Shown: positions 7,310 to 16,041, counted from the stretch's first letter. The stretch is DNA of 64,000 bases from Carboxylicivirga agarovorans (GCF_050589845.1 NZ_JBNGPA010000011.1:62001-126000), one strand, 5' to 3'. Translations and numbers: made by a program. The notes: generated by a model not told the origin, from the sequence alone.

Positions 7310-8251
7310 ATGACTACCGATAACGCAATTATTGTAAGAAATAAAACCAGGCTTGAGCAGTTGATCGAACGATTCAACACCAAGGCTCAGGCCAGGTTTT
7401 ACATCGAACATTCGGGTGGCGACTTTAACGCTTACCAGCAAGAACACGATTGTTTCTACCAATCGCTTGAGAAGATTCAGCGTATTACTGCTCAACACCT
7501 GAAGTTCAAGATCATTGACCGCTCCTTTCTCCCTAACTTTATTTTTAGCGAGAATGACTGTATTGTTATTGTGGGACAAGATGGCCTGGTGGCCAATACG
7601 GCAAAATATGCCAAGGGTTTACCAATGTTACCTGTTAATCCTGACACAAGCCTTAATGATGGTGTTTTACTTCCATTTAACTCCGATAATTTCCAGGCTG
7701 GCTTGTTAAACTTTTTGAATGAAAACAGCGCTTTTAAACAAGTGACGATGGCAGAAGCAACTTTAAAAGATGGGCAGAAATTACAGGCATTTAATGATTT
7801 GTTTATCGGGCCTGCGACTCACACATCTGCGCGTTATAAATTATGGTACAACAAGATGGCCGAAGTTCAATCATCCAGCGGGATTATTGTCTCTACCGGA
7901 GCCGGTTCAACGGGCTGGTTAAGCTCACTTTTTAATATGGCGAACCGTATCAACAGAGCTTTTGACAACAGTCATCATGATATGGAAATGCAGATGGAGT
8001 GGGATGATGATAACCTTGTATACATCGTCAGGGAACCATTTAAAAGCAGACATTCTAATATTCAGCTTTCTGCAGGTATCATACCCAAAGGACAATCATT
8101 AAAAATAGAATCGCATATGCCTGTGAATGGAAAGATATTCAGCGATGGGCTTGAGAATGATTATTTAGCCTTTAATGCAGGTTCCATTGCAGAAATAGGT
8201 ATTGCCAAGGAAAAAGCCAATATAGTTTTTACAGGTGACTTAATAATGTAA
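7310..8251 (+). CDS. NAD-kinase-like protein with altered GGDGT motif
   Basis: NAD kinases phosphorylate NAD and share a fold with diacylglycerol kinases. In this 313-aa protein the NADK pattern is recognisable: VIVGQDGL (86-93) stands where GGDGT normally is, FNDLFIG (161-167) matches the NDV-type motif, and VSTGAGSTGW (194-203) matches the STPTGSTAY motif. The changes in the glycine-rich phosphate loop and the TPTGSTAY block suggest an altered substrate or a binding rather than catalytic role. It is probably not the housekeeping NAD kinase. It sits between SPFH and methyltransferase genes in an NrtR-led operon, in keeping with an NAD or ADP-ribose theme. Confidence 0.75.
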   Translation: MTTDNAIIVRNKTRLEQLIERFNTKAQARFYIEHSGGDFNAYQQEHDCFYQSLEKIQRITAQHLKFKIIDRSFLPNFIFSENDCIVIVGQDGLVANTAKYAKGLPMLPVNPDTSLNDGVLLPFNSDNFQAGLLNFLNENSAFKQVTMAEATLKDGQKLQAFNDLFIGPATHTSARYKLWYNKMAEVQSSSGIIVSTGAGSTGWLSSLFNMANRINRAFDNSHHDMEMQMEWDDDNLVYIVREPFKSRHSNIQLSAGIIPKGQSLKIESHMPVNGKIFSDGLENDYLAFNAGSIAEIGIAKEKANIVFTGDLIM

Positions 8252-8276
8252 TTTTAGCGTACAATAAAATCACACT

Positions 8277-10403
8277 ATGTACGCAGATCAAGACAGAGGA
8301 AATAAAGAGAAGTATCAAAGGTACCTGGCCGGGATGGACACCATCATCGTGGAAAAAGTTGCCTCGGCCAGTGCTTATTTTCATGAAAAAGAAGGTTATG
8401 CTATTGTGGATGTAGGAATGGCTTCTGGCACAAGTTCGTATATACTGGCACTGTTGTTTCCGAACACCAAAATAATTGGAGTAGATATTAATCCGAAAAT
8501 GGTGGAGATTGCCAATAAGACTTATTCTCTTCCTAATCTTGAGTTTCGTATAGATGATGGTGAAACCCTTGGCACCTTAAGTTCTGAGAAAATTAGTGGT
8601 TTCTTTAACTGCTCATCTATACACCATATTACTTCCTTTAACAACTATTCGCAGAATAAAGCCTACCTCACTTTGAAAAGACAAGCTGAGTTACTTTGTG
8701 AAGAAGGGGTGATCGTTATTCGTGACTTTGTAAAGCCTGAAGAAAGGGATGTTATCATTCAATTTCCAGAAGACCAACAAGGGCTAAATGATGCCGCTTT
8801 GTTAGAGAAATTTGCACTTACGGCACGCTCTCTGGCTCCAATAAAGGAACAAGGTTTTCCAATAAAAAGGGTTGAAATTAATGGTAACAATGCCTATCAG
8901 CTTAATTATCCGGACGCAGTAGAATTCATTCGAAGAAAGGACTATCTGAATGATTGGAACATTGAACTCCAGGAAGAATACGCTTATTATAGCCAAAAGG
9001 AATTTGAAACGGTATTAACAAGCTTAGGCCTGCGTACCATCGTTTCACAGCCTATCTACAATGCCTGGATCATCAACAACCGATACAAAAACAAATTCAG
9101 CCTGACTGAACTCAATGGTAAGCCTATAGATTGTCCGCCGACAAATTTTGTAATTGCAGCGGAGAAAGTTTCTACTAAAGGTACAGTACTAAAGGCTGCA
9201 CGACAATTGCCATTAATGGATGATAACTTCCTTAAAATAAAGTCATACATCAATACTGGCAATAATGCTGTATTTGATGTGGCAGAACGACCAGGAAGCG
9301 TTATTGATGTTCTGCCATTCACAATGGAGGGAAAACAAGTCAGAATTTTGGCTAAGCATGCTTATCCTCGTCCCATTATCCATCAAAACAAACAGCTGAT
9401 CGATGGAAAACGCTATAGTGGATATATTATAGAAGGTATTACAAGTGGTATTAATGGAAACAATGACCATGATACCCTTAAGCAATTGCTTGTAGGGCGG
9501 TTGGGTTTTACAAATGAGATAATTGGAGAAATATCTGATGAACTGAGCTTCTATACATCACCTGGTGGGGTCAATGAGATGGTCAACAGTTACCATATTC
9601 AATTAAAAGATTTCATCAACTTCCCAAAGGCAATAGGTAATTATTCAGGCTTCAACGACTCTGGTAGCTATCGCTCATATAACGCCTTGCAACTGCTCAA
9701 ATCGGCACAAGTGGGAGCACTCCCTGATGCACGTCTGGAATTAAGTATCTACCGATTACTTCAACGCCTGAATCGATCTCCGGAGAAATGGCTAAATGAA
9801 TCCTGCACCATTCAAGAACTTGAACAAATTGACAGTTGCGAATTTCAAAAGATAGATCAAGTAATAGAGAACCTTTTTGTACCTTCTGATAAGAGCGCCA
9901 ACTTCTTAACACATCGCCGCACCAAATTCTATGAATATCCAAAGGAGGGAAGCGAGCAGGTTCTGGAATATATTGAACCAACTCAACTTAGTTCAAATAC
10001 GATTGTGACCTTGCCTGTTTATAGATACAATGGTCATATATATGTTGGTATTGAAAAAAGAAATCTACCGGTTCCCCAGTTGATTGAAGGAAACAGCTGC
10101 TTGCTGGCAGCTCCTGCCTTTCGTTTGCCAAAGGATATTCGCAACCAGGATGAGATGAAAGAATATGTGCTTAACAGAGATTTCTTTAACACCAAAGTTG
10201 TTGCTATCACCAAATTGGGAGAAAAGTACTTACCGTGTATTGGAGTGTGTCCTGAACAGGTATATCCACACATTGTAACACTTAATAATCCAACTTCTGA
10301 CTTATACTGGATTGAAGTGGAGGAATTGATTAACAATGCAAATCAAATTAAGGATGGTCATTTGCTAATTGCGATTTATCGCTTACAACACATGCTAATG
10401 TAA
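8277..10403 (+). CDS. SAM-dependent methyltransferase fused to an unassigned (possibly Nudix-like) C-terminal half
   Basis: The first 200 or so of 708 residues are a class I methyltransferase: motif I VDVGMASGTSSY (about 44-55), the acidic VDIN after the second strand, and NCSSIHHI in the post-motif region. The rest (about 300-708) is not a family I can name. Two stretches, about 335-440 and 555-690, have an alternating strand pattern (IDVLPFTMEGKQVRILAK; IVTLPVYRYNGHIYVGIEK) reminiscent of Nudix folds, but no canonical Nudix box is present, so this is a weak suggestion. It starts 25 bp after the NAD-kinase-like gene and ends the operon. Substrate unknown; no signal peptide. Confidence 0.72.
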   Translation: MYADQDRGNKEKYQRYLAGMDTIIVEKVASASAYFHEKEGYAIVDVGMASGTSSYILALLFPNTKIIGVDINPKMVEIANKTYSLPNLEFRIDDGETLGTLSSEKISGFFNCSSIHHITSFNNYSQNKAYLTLKRQAELLCEEGVIVIRDFVKPEERDVIIQFPEDQQGLNDAALLEKFALTARSLAPIKEQGFPIKRVEINGNNAYQLNYPDAVEFIRRKDYLNDWNIELQEEYAYYSQKEFETVLTSLGLRTIVSQPIYNAWIINNRYKNKFSLTELNGKPIDCPPTNFVIAAEKVSTKGTVLKAARQLPLMDDNFLKIKSYINTGNNAVFDVAERPGSVIDVLPFTMEGKQVRILAKHAYPRPIIHQNKQLIDGKRYSGYIIEGITSGINGNNDHDTLKQLLVGRLGFTNEIIGEISDELSFYTSPGGVNEMVNSYHIQLKDFINFPKAIGNYSGFNDSGSYRSYNALQLLKSAQVGALPDARLELSIYRLLQRLNRSPEKWLNESCTIQELEQIDSCEFQKIDQVIENLFVPSDKSANFLTHRRTKFYEYPKEGSEQVLEYIEPTQLSSNTIVTLPVYRYNGHIYVGIEKRNLPVPQLIEGNSCLLAAPAFRLPKDIRNQDEMKEYVLNRDFFNTKVVAITKLGEKYLPCIGVCPEQVYPHIVTLNNPTSDLYWIEVEELINNANQIKDGHLLIAIYRLQHMLM

Positions 10404-10428
10404 ACTGTCGGAAATTCTTTCATATCGT

Positions 10429-10514
10429 CCCCTCCGAAAGCCTTATCATTACCAAGATTCAACAATTTGCACTAAGGTTCAGTTACACCAGGGGCCATAT
10501 ACTTTTAGGGGCAG
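10429..10514. repeat. 86-bp direct repeat, copy 2
   Basis: Identical over 86 bp to 124-209 and in the same orientation. It begins 25 bp after the stop codon of the methyltransferase fusion gene and so marks the right edge of the inner 10.3-kb segment. The inverted-repeat sequence that follows copy 1 does not follow this copy. Confidence 0.9.
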
Positions 10515-10523
10515 AAAGTGGGA

Positions 10524-10690
10524 TTAAAAGTGGTACTTTTTAATACTGGTGTTTTTGACTTTATCTAAAACCTTTATGGCATCTTTTAATTCTTTTAAAT
10601 GTTGCGATAAGGTCGATTTAGCGATTGGTAATATTTATGTAAGATCGATCTGCAACAGCAGGCTTTTCCTGATTACCAAATTTATTAATG
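10524..10690 (-). pseudogene. decayed ArsR-like HTH remnant
   Basis: Read on the minus strand, this stretch gives LPIAKSTLSQHLKELKDA, a good match to the recognition helix of ArsR-family repressors, followed by about 18 residues and a stop at 10524-10526. An in-frame stop lies three codons before that motif, and upstream residues continue the frame (NLVIRKSLLLQIDL), so the gene looks truncated and interrupted. It is too short to be a working repressor. It may have been cut when the neighbouring repeat or the AraC-VOC pair arrived. Confidence 0.5.
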
Positions 10691-11500
10691 TTACAACCCG
10701 AAATAGTCAGATGTGGGAGGGCAGGTCTTAAAAAAGTCGCGTGGTGATAGGCCAGAATGTTTCACGAAATCATTCGCCATATGTGCCTGGTCATAATAGC
10801 CCGAAGCTAATGCGATGTCCAGTAGGGAGCTATCCGGGCGCAATGCTTTTAGGTTAATTGCATACTGGAAACGTATGGTATTAATAAACTGGCGGGGCGA
10901 GCAACCAATCATTGCAGAAAAGGAACGTTCAAATTGTTTTCGGCTCCAACAAGCTTTTTGTGATAGTGTATTAATGGACTGAATACGTACCGGACTTATC
11001 TGCGGAATAATGTGATCGATGCGTTGAATATTGTGGTTTACTTTATTGATAGAAAGACGACGAACCAGAAAGTTTTCGATTAGATTGATCTGGTTGTAAA
11101 TCATTTTTTCATTGTATAACTCTTCGCAAAGTATATTGATATCGTTGCCCCATATCAGGTTTGCATCCACACTAAAGTTATATAGATCAGGAGGTATAAT
11201 CCTGTCTAAAGAAGCCAGTCCATGAGGTAAAAATGTTACTGCGATAAGTCTTAAATGCCCGGAAGCCGAGAGTTCATAATAGCCTTTTTGTTGTCCGGAG
11301 AGGACTGCGTTGGAATTATAATTTCTTCCAGGATCTATAGAACTCACTTTATCCCCCAGGAAAAACGTTAACTCAGGCAGACCAGTAGGAATAATGCGTT
11401 GGCTATGACTTTGCTTGTTAGCATAGCAATATTCCATAATCCAGTAATGTTTTACAATGCCGGACAAGGGTGGTGAAGGAGGTATGATTCTGAAATTCAC
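10691..11500 (-). CDS. AraC-family transcriptional regulator
   Basis: This 269-aa protein has the two-helix AraC DNA-binding region at about 170-262, including the LDIALASGYYDQAHMANDF segment typical of the second HTH and a SPRDFF end. The N-terminal 150 residues belong to the DUF6597-like sensor type (NFRIIPPSPPLSGIVKHYW; RIIPTGLPEL), whose ligand is usually unknown. It lies 50 bp downstream of the VOC gene in the same direction and probably shares its transcript. Confidence 0.85.
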   Translation of the reverse strand: MNFRIIPPSPPLSGIVKHYWIMEYCYANKQSHSQRIIPTGLPELTFFLGDKVSSIDPGRNYNSNAVLSGQQKGYYELSASGHLRLIAVTFLPHGLASLDRIIPPDLYNFSVDANLIWGNDINILCEELYNEKMIYNQINLIENFLVRRLSINKVNHNIQRIDHIIPQISPVRIQSINTLSQKACWSRKQFERSFSAMIGCSPRQFINTIRFQYAINLKALRPDSSLLDIALASGYYDQAHMANDFVKHSGLSPRDFFKTCPPTSDYFGL

Positions 11501-11550
11501 TTTGTAAAGATAAGCAGGGGGACATGCCCCTGCAAATGAGTATTTGGTAT

Positions 11551-11913
11551 TTATGCGTGACTGTATAGGCCAATTCGGTTGCCTTCACAGTCGATAAAGG
11601 TGGAAAAATAGCCCCGCCCTTCTGCTTCAATCTTAGTCTTTGGAATAACAATTTTACCACCATGAGTGATAATTCTGGATATTGTATCGTCCATGTTATC
11701 AGGTGCATTTAAACTGACTAAAGTGCCATTGGTGGAAGAAGCAAAGTTTTTAGCTTTCGATAAGGCGCCTTCATCATTTGGAAAAAGGGCCATTTCTTCA
11801 TGACCAAAGTCCAGGGCTTTTAAGGAAAGGTTGAATACAGCATTGTAAAAGCTTATGGCTTTCGTCATGTCTGATACTGGTATTTCTACCCATGCAATAA
11901 GTTTGTTCATCAT
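11551..11913 (-). CDS. VOC/glyoxalase-like protein
   Basis: The 120-aa protein is a single vicinal-oxygen-chelate module: NKLIAWVEIPVSDMTKAISFYNAVF at the start and GRGYFSTFIDCEGNRIGLY at the end, as in the YP_/PhnB-like glyoxalase superfamily members often called 'bleomycin resistance/dioxygenase'. The substrate cannot be told from sequence. It is co-directional with, and upstream of, an AraC regulator. Confidence 0.8.
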   Translation of the reverse strand: MMNKLIAWVEIPVSDMTKAISFYNAVFNLSLKALDFGHEEMALFPNDEGALSKAKNFASSTNGTLVSLNAPDNMDDTISRIITHGGKIVIPKTKIEAEGRGYFSTFIDCEGNRIGLYSHA

Positions 11914-12015
11914 TTATTATTTAAAGGTTGATGATGCAAAACTATCGAATGTACCTAACGATATCTTGTAAAAAAGCGACATTGTATTATTGATGGAAGG
12001 CGGGTGGATATAAAA

Positions 12016-12049
12016 AAACACCCCGAAAGAAAAAGCCTTCAGGGTGTTT
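12016..12049 (-). terminator. terminator of the octaheme cytochrome/YeeE operon
   Basis: AAACACCC pairs with GGGTGTTT around an imperfect GAAAG/CCTTC extension, and the plus-strand A-run at 12012-12018 gives the U-tract on the minus strand, directly after the operon's last stop codon. Confidence 0.7.
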
Positions 12050-12070
12050 TGGGAATATATGAATGTGTAA

Positions 12071-13267
12071 TTAACTACATCCACCTTGTACACGTTTGGT
12101 TTTTTTAACCACAGGTTTGCTTAGGTTAGCAACCGCTTCGCCAATCTCTTTTAATTTTTGGCCGGCAGTTTTTCTAAAGACATAAACTTCGTTATCTATC
12201 TTGTTGTCAGGTGTATCTGATGATAGTAAAAAGAAGTTTGTATTAAATTCATCGGCAGAGCTGCCTAATGCAAAATTGTTGGCTTTGCCAAGGTATTGCG
12301 CAATAAGGCAGGCACGTTGTGCTTCATTAGTTGATGCACCATAAAAAACGTTGGTTTTAATGTTTTGAACAATCAGGCTCCTGTTTTCGGGCTGGTGTAG
12401 TTTGTCCAATGGAATATTGATAGCTGTTGGAATATGGAATTTATTAAATTCCTCAGCAGAACGAACATCAATAACATTGAATTGATAATATTGGTGCATT
12501 AGCTCATATGCCAGTTTATCCCCTTCCATTTGTTGTAGTTCGCAATTACCCGAAGCGAGTTTCGCATCGATACGTTGGGTCATCAGTTCACTGCGTGTTG
12601 GCGTTATCATGGTTATCACAACGATGAGCGCTGCTAAGCCAATACCTATACTGTACTTGGTGATATCTTTTTTAAGCCATTGGGTGGCTTTATTATTCAC
12701 CTTGTTTTCAATGATTGTAACGCCGATAAATGCACCTGTAGCTACGAATACCATCATAAGGGCAAAGACTTCACGCGAAATACCCATCAATTCGAAAACC
12801 AGCAGATCACCTAAGTTTTCTGCTATCATTAAGTCTTTTATTAAAGGATATCCTTCCACAAAAGCAAAAATTCCAATGCCTGCGCCGAAAACAAAAGCCC
12901 AGCCATCAACCTTACCGCTGGCAGCAGCTACGACACTGGTTCCGGGACAAAAGCCTCCGATAATGAAACCACCTCCCATTATGACACCGCCAATAATGGC
13001 AGCCCACAAAAATGTTGGATTAATAAAAATGATGTCAACATTTAATAGCTCTAGATGATTCAGTAAGCTGATACCTACCATTGCCGTTACACCGGCAGTA
13101 AAAAACACCTTTAAAACTGTAAAGTCATATCCGTAAAATAGTCCCACCAGTTTACGTGTAGAGCCAAATCCGGCCTGTTCAAGCGCAAAGCCAAATCCCA
13201 TTCCTACAATAATGGCGATTATAAAATTAAATTCATTACTGATAATATCTGGTACTAATGGTCCCAT
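12071..13267 (-). CDS. YeeE/YedE membrane protein with C-terminal rhodanese-like domain
   Basis: YeeE/YedE proteins move sulfur species such as thiosulfate across the inner membrane using conserved cysteines. This 398-aa protein has about seven to eight membrane segments and the key GGFCPGTS motif (C107). A rhodanese-like domain follows at about 255-340 (NVIDVRSAEEFNKFHIP), but the loop where the catalytic cysteine should be reads VFYGASTNE, with no Cys, so it may bind rather than transfer sulfur. The protein ends in GGCS, placing a cysteine next to the last residue. Only 2 bp separate it from the other YeeE gene; both belong to the octaheme cytochrome operon. Confidence 0.85.
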   Translation of the reverse strand: MGPLVPDIISNEFNFIIAIIVGMGFGFALEQAGFGSTRKLVGLFYGYDFTVLKVFFTAGVTAMVGISLLNHLELLNVDIIFINPTFLWAAIIGGVIMGGGFIIGGFCPGTSVVAAASGKVDGWAFVFGAGIGIFAFVEGYPLIKDLMIAENLGDLLVFELMGISREVFALMMVFVATGAFIGVTIIENKVNNKATQWLKKDITKYSIGIGLAALIVVITMITPTRSELMTQRIDAKLASGNCELQQMEGDKLAYELMHQYYQFNVIDVRSAEEFNKFHIPTAINIPLDKLHQPENRSLIVQNIKTNVFYGASTNEAQRACLIAQYLGKANNFALGSSADEFNTNFFLLSSDTPDNKIDNEVYVFRKTAGQKLKEIGEAVANLSKPVVKKTKRVQGGCS

Positions 13268-13269
13268 AA

Positions 13270-13803
13270 CTAATTTCCTTTATTAATCCATAATTTTCTG
13301 AAAAACCATGCCATAGCATAGGCCATACCGAAGATGGCCATCATGGTTATAATTCCACCAAATGACATAACGGCCATTCCACTTAGTGCCGCACCACTGG
13401 TACAACCTCGGGCCAGTTGGCTGCCAAAACCAAAAAGGGCACCTCCAAAAATGGCCGCTGCTATCCGAACGCCATTACGGACGCCTGGACCTTTTTCAAT
13501 TTTCACAGCTACTCTGTTCGACATTACCGCAGATAAGAAAGCGCCGATAACGACACCTATTACCTCGAAAACCAGCCATGACTTCAAAGGTCCTCCAGGA
13601 TTATTTTGTTTTTGGGTAATATAATAATCGGTTGTTGCTGCGTGCTCCGGAGCGACTGTTTCTACAGTTTGAACAACAAAACTCTTAATAGCGCCACTGG
13701 CGCCCAGCCCACGTCCTGTTACATAGATTGTTGTTAATAACACAAAGCCCAGGAAAAAACCGGCTAGATACGGATTCATGTATTTCTTAGGTGCTTCTTT
13801 CAT
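13270..13803 (-). CDS. YeeE/YedE family sulfur transport subunit
   Basis: This 177-aa integral membrane protein has about four membrane segments and the second half-type YeeE motif LARGCTSGAAL (C134). Short YeeE/YedE proteins often come in pairs that together make one transporter-like unit, and its partner follows after 2 bp. Its start overlaps the cytochrome b gene by 4 bp. The transported species (thiosulfate, sulfite or another sulfur compound) is not fixed by sequence. Confidence 0.85.
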   Translation of the reverse strand: MKEAPKKYMNPYLAGFFLGFVLLTTIYVTGRGLGASGAIKSFVVQTVETVAPEHAATTDYYITQKQNNPGGPLKSWLVFEVIGVVIGAFLSAVMSNRVAVKIEKGPGVRNGVRIAAAIFGGALFGFGSQLARGCTSGAALSGMAVMSFGGIITMMAIFGMAYAMAWFFRKLWINKGN

Positions 13804-14480
13804 TGTAATTCTTTTTTTTGTTCCTCACCTTCTTTCTTCTCACTTGTCTTATCTTCCTCCTCCAGCAATTCCCAACCAGTTAGCATTGCTTTTATGTTAG
13901 AAGTAATGGTGTGACCTGTTGTTGTCATATAAACGTGTACTATAACAAATGCTAATAATAGCCAGGCTCCAAATGTGTGCAACCAGGCTATCCATTCCAA
14001 TGGAATGTCACTAACAATAATAATGTCGTTAACATCAAACGTTTTGTAATAGAGGTATAATAAACCTGTCAGTATCATTACCGGCGCCATCAGGACTTTA
14101 AATCCCAGGTATGTGATGGCCTGCAACGGATTTAGTTTTTTACGTACAGACTTAATTGTAGGGTGAGGGGCATTTTTGAAGATGCCTGCTGTATAGTATT
14201 GTATTTGCTCTTTTAGTTTCGAAATGGTTGGAATATATTGTTTCCATTCTCCGGTTGTAAAGTGCCAGAATATGGAAAATGCAATTAATGCTAACAGTAG
14301 GTAGGATGCTATTCGATGAAAGCTGACTGCCTTTTCAAATCCAAGCAAAGCAAAAGAACCATGAATTTCGAATCCTGTTAGTGCCAGGAACAGGATAAGA
14401 GCTGCCTGACTCCAGTGCCAGAAGCGCTCAAATTTTCTATAGATATATACTTGTCGCATTGTTAATTTATTTTGATTCAA
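13800..14480 (-). CDS. b-type cytochrome, membrane electron carrier (cytochrome b561 / thiosulfate reductase type)
   Basis: The 226-aa protein has four membrane segments with histidines placed as heme ligands: RFWHWSQ (H22), SFHRIAS (about H55), FWHFTTG, WLHTFGAW and IVHVYMTT. The C-terminal tail is very rich in Glu and Lys. Such subunits pass electrons from the quinone pool to a periplasmic cytochrome. It overlaps the octaheme cytochrome gene by 14 bp and the next YeeE gene by 4 bp, so it is most likely the quinol-side partner of that cytochrome. Confidence 0.82.
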   Translation of the reverse strand: MNQNKLTMRQVYIYRKFERFWHWSQAALILFLALTGFEIHGSFALLGFEKAVSFHRIASYLLLALIAFSIFWHFTTGEWKQYIPTISKLKEQIQYYTAGIFKNAPHPTIKSVRKKLNPLQAITYLGFKVLMAPVMILTGLLYLYYKTFDVNDIIIVSDIPLEWIAWLHTFGAWLLLAFVIVHVYMTTTGHTITSNIKAMLTGWELLEEEDKTSEKKEGEEQKKELQ

Positions 14481-16041
14481 GTTCTTTTCGTTTATATGCG
14501 TTGATTATTCGCGCTAAAGAGTGGATAATAACACCAGCTAAGGCTCCCCATAGTAGCATGCTGCCAATTAAGTCAATCCAATCATTCTTATCACGACCCG
14601 GCAAATAGAAATCATTAAGTGAAGCCAGTCGACCATTGTCTCTCACATGACATTCATCGCATGATAAGGCTTTATCTTTAGGGGCGACCATATGGTTTAT
14701 TGGCCAGTACATTTCTGTTTCAATAAACTCATATTCGCCACTGTATGTCAATCCAACACCTTTCATACCTGCTTCAGCTGCCAGGTGCCAGTCAAAATCC
14801 ATCCAATAGGCGCTGTCACCTTTTGTTGCAGAATAAACCTTAGGCTGTATGAGCATTTTCGTATTGGGGTCATAAATCTGATCGCCTCGGTGAATTTTTA
14901 CAGGATAGATCTTAGAATTGATGTCGCCGGCCGAGCCCAATAATTTATTCACCTGCACCGGAGCAATTGAAACAGTATCACCCAGAGCATAATGCTGAGC
15001 ATTACCATTAAACCATTTATATTCCGGCTCTATATTATTTGCCCAATCAAACTCTCCTTTAATAGATAAGTAAGTGTGGTTACCCAATGAATCTTCTTCA
15101 TGATAGGGTTGTCCATTGCTGTCCATTTTTCCCGCTTCTGACCATTTCCATGTCATTTTAGTAGAATTTTCTTTGGCATAGGTCGGAATGTGACAAGTCT
15201 GACAAGAAACTTTGGAGAAGTGACGATTCAATACATCATCCAGGTGAGGCTTCGCTGTATGGCAGTCTTCGCATCGCAAACGATTAACATTGGTTGAAGA
15301 TACCGAATATAGCTTACCTTTTATTTGATGCTTATCTGCTGTGTGACAGTCAACGCAGTCCATGTTAATGCCATTGGCTGCCATGTGAACATCCATTTCT
15401 CTGTCGCAGGAAAGAAGGGCTTCTTCCAAATCACCATGCTTCACATTGTTACCACCACCACTATAGAAATGACAGGCTCCACAGTTGATTTTATTAGGAC
15501 GTCCAACGCTTTGTGCCACTTTATTCAGATTGACATTTCTATCGGGATAACCTGCTAAAGCGGCACCTTTAATGTATTCTTCACTCTGATCGTGGCATAC
15601 CATGCAATCCACGTTTCTGGCATTGTTGAAATCAAACGTGTTGTGCGACATGCCGAAACCAATATGACATTTAGCGCATGCCTGTTCGTTGGTGCTGGCA
15701 CCGATACAGAAATTATTCAACACATTTTTCTTACCCATTTTAGAGATACCTTTTCCTTCAACGTAGGCAACACGTTCCCAGTTCCAATGATTGGATTGCA
15801 TTATTTCTTCATGCCGTTGATTGTGGCATGTTAAACAAGCCTCTGTTACATCTTGGGGCGTTTCAAAGTTTTGTTTTAGAATTTTAAACTGGCTGTGATC
15901 AACCGCTTGTTCATGCTTACTTGCGTATTGTTGCTTTAGCTCGTATTGCGATAAATTAAGCGGTTTATCACGATGAAAGAAATTCACCAGTAACAAAACA
16001 ATCACCGTTAATAAAACAGAATAGGTTATCGTTTTATTCAT
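14467..16041 (-). CDS. octaheme c-type cytochrome, tetrathionate reductase family
   Basis: There are eight CxxCH heme sites in 524 residues: near 69, 122, 146, 187, 229, 257, 280 and one close to 480 (CDECH). An N-terminal signal-anchor (about 7-22) and a C-terminal membrane segment (about 490-512) would hold it on the periplasmic face. Heme number, spacing and the long gap before the last heme fit the octaheme tetrathionate reductase (OTR) family known from Shewanella, members of which can also reduce nitrite or hydroxylamine in vitro. Cytochrome b and YeeE sulfur transporters in the same operon point to a sulfur oxyanion, which is inference. Heme attachment needs a cytochrome c maturation system, not seen in this window. 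Confidence 0.88.
   Translation of the reverse strand: MNKTITYSVLLTVIVLLLVNFFHRDKPLNLSQYELKQQYASKHEQAVDHSQFKILKQNFETPQDVTEACLTCHNQRHEEIMQSNHWNWERVAYVEGKGISKMGKKNVLNNFCIGASTNEQACAKCHIGFGMSHNTFDFNNARNVDCMVCHDQSEEYIKGAALAGYPDRNVNLNKVAQSVGRPNKINCGACHFYSGGGNNVKHGDLEEALLSCDREMDVHMAANGINMDCVDCHTADKHQIKGKLYSVSSTNVNRLRCEDCHTAKPHLDDVLNRHFSKVSCQTCHIPTYAKENSTKMTWKWSEAGKMDSNGQPYHEEDSLGNHTYLSIKGEFDWANNIEPEYKWFNGNAQHYALGDTVSIAPVQVNKLLGSAGDINSKIYPVKIHRGDQIYDPNTKMLIQPKVYSATKGDSAYWMDFDWHLAAEAGMKGVGLTYSGEYEFIETEMYWPINHMVAPKDKALSCDECHVRDNGRLASLNDFYLPGRDKNDWIDLIGSMLLWGALAGVIIHSLARIINAYKRKELESK

Noticed and set aside
7310..8251. Housekeeping NAD kinase
   Set aside because: Key loop GGDGT is changed and the gene lies in an accessory operon, so the symbol nadK was not assigned.
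1423..10403. A complete Bil, CBASS-E1/E2 or Pup-type conjugation system
   Set aside because: There is an E1-like gene but no E2-like cysteine protein, no JAB peptidase with its EHxH and SxxD motifs, and no cyclase or Pup ligase within the island.
12609..13058. 149-aa plus-strand frame opposite the YeeE/rhodanese gene
   Set aside because: Low-complexity Pro/Lys/Thr/Ala product, the shadow of a membrane protein gene.
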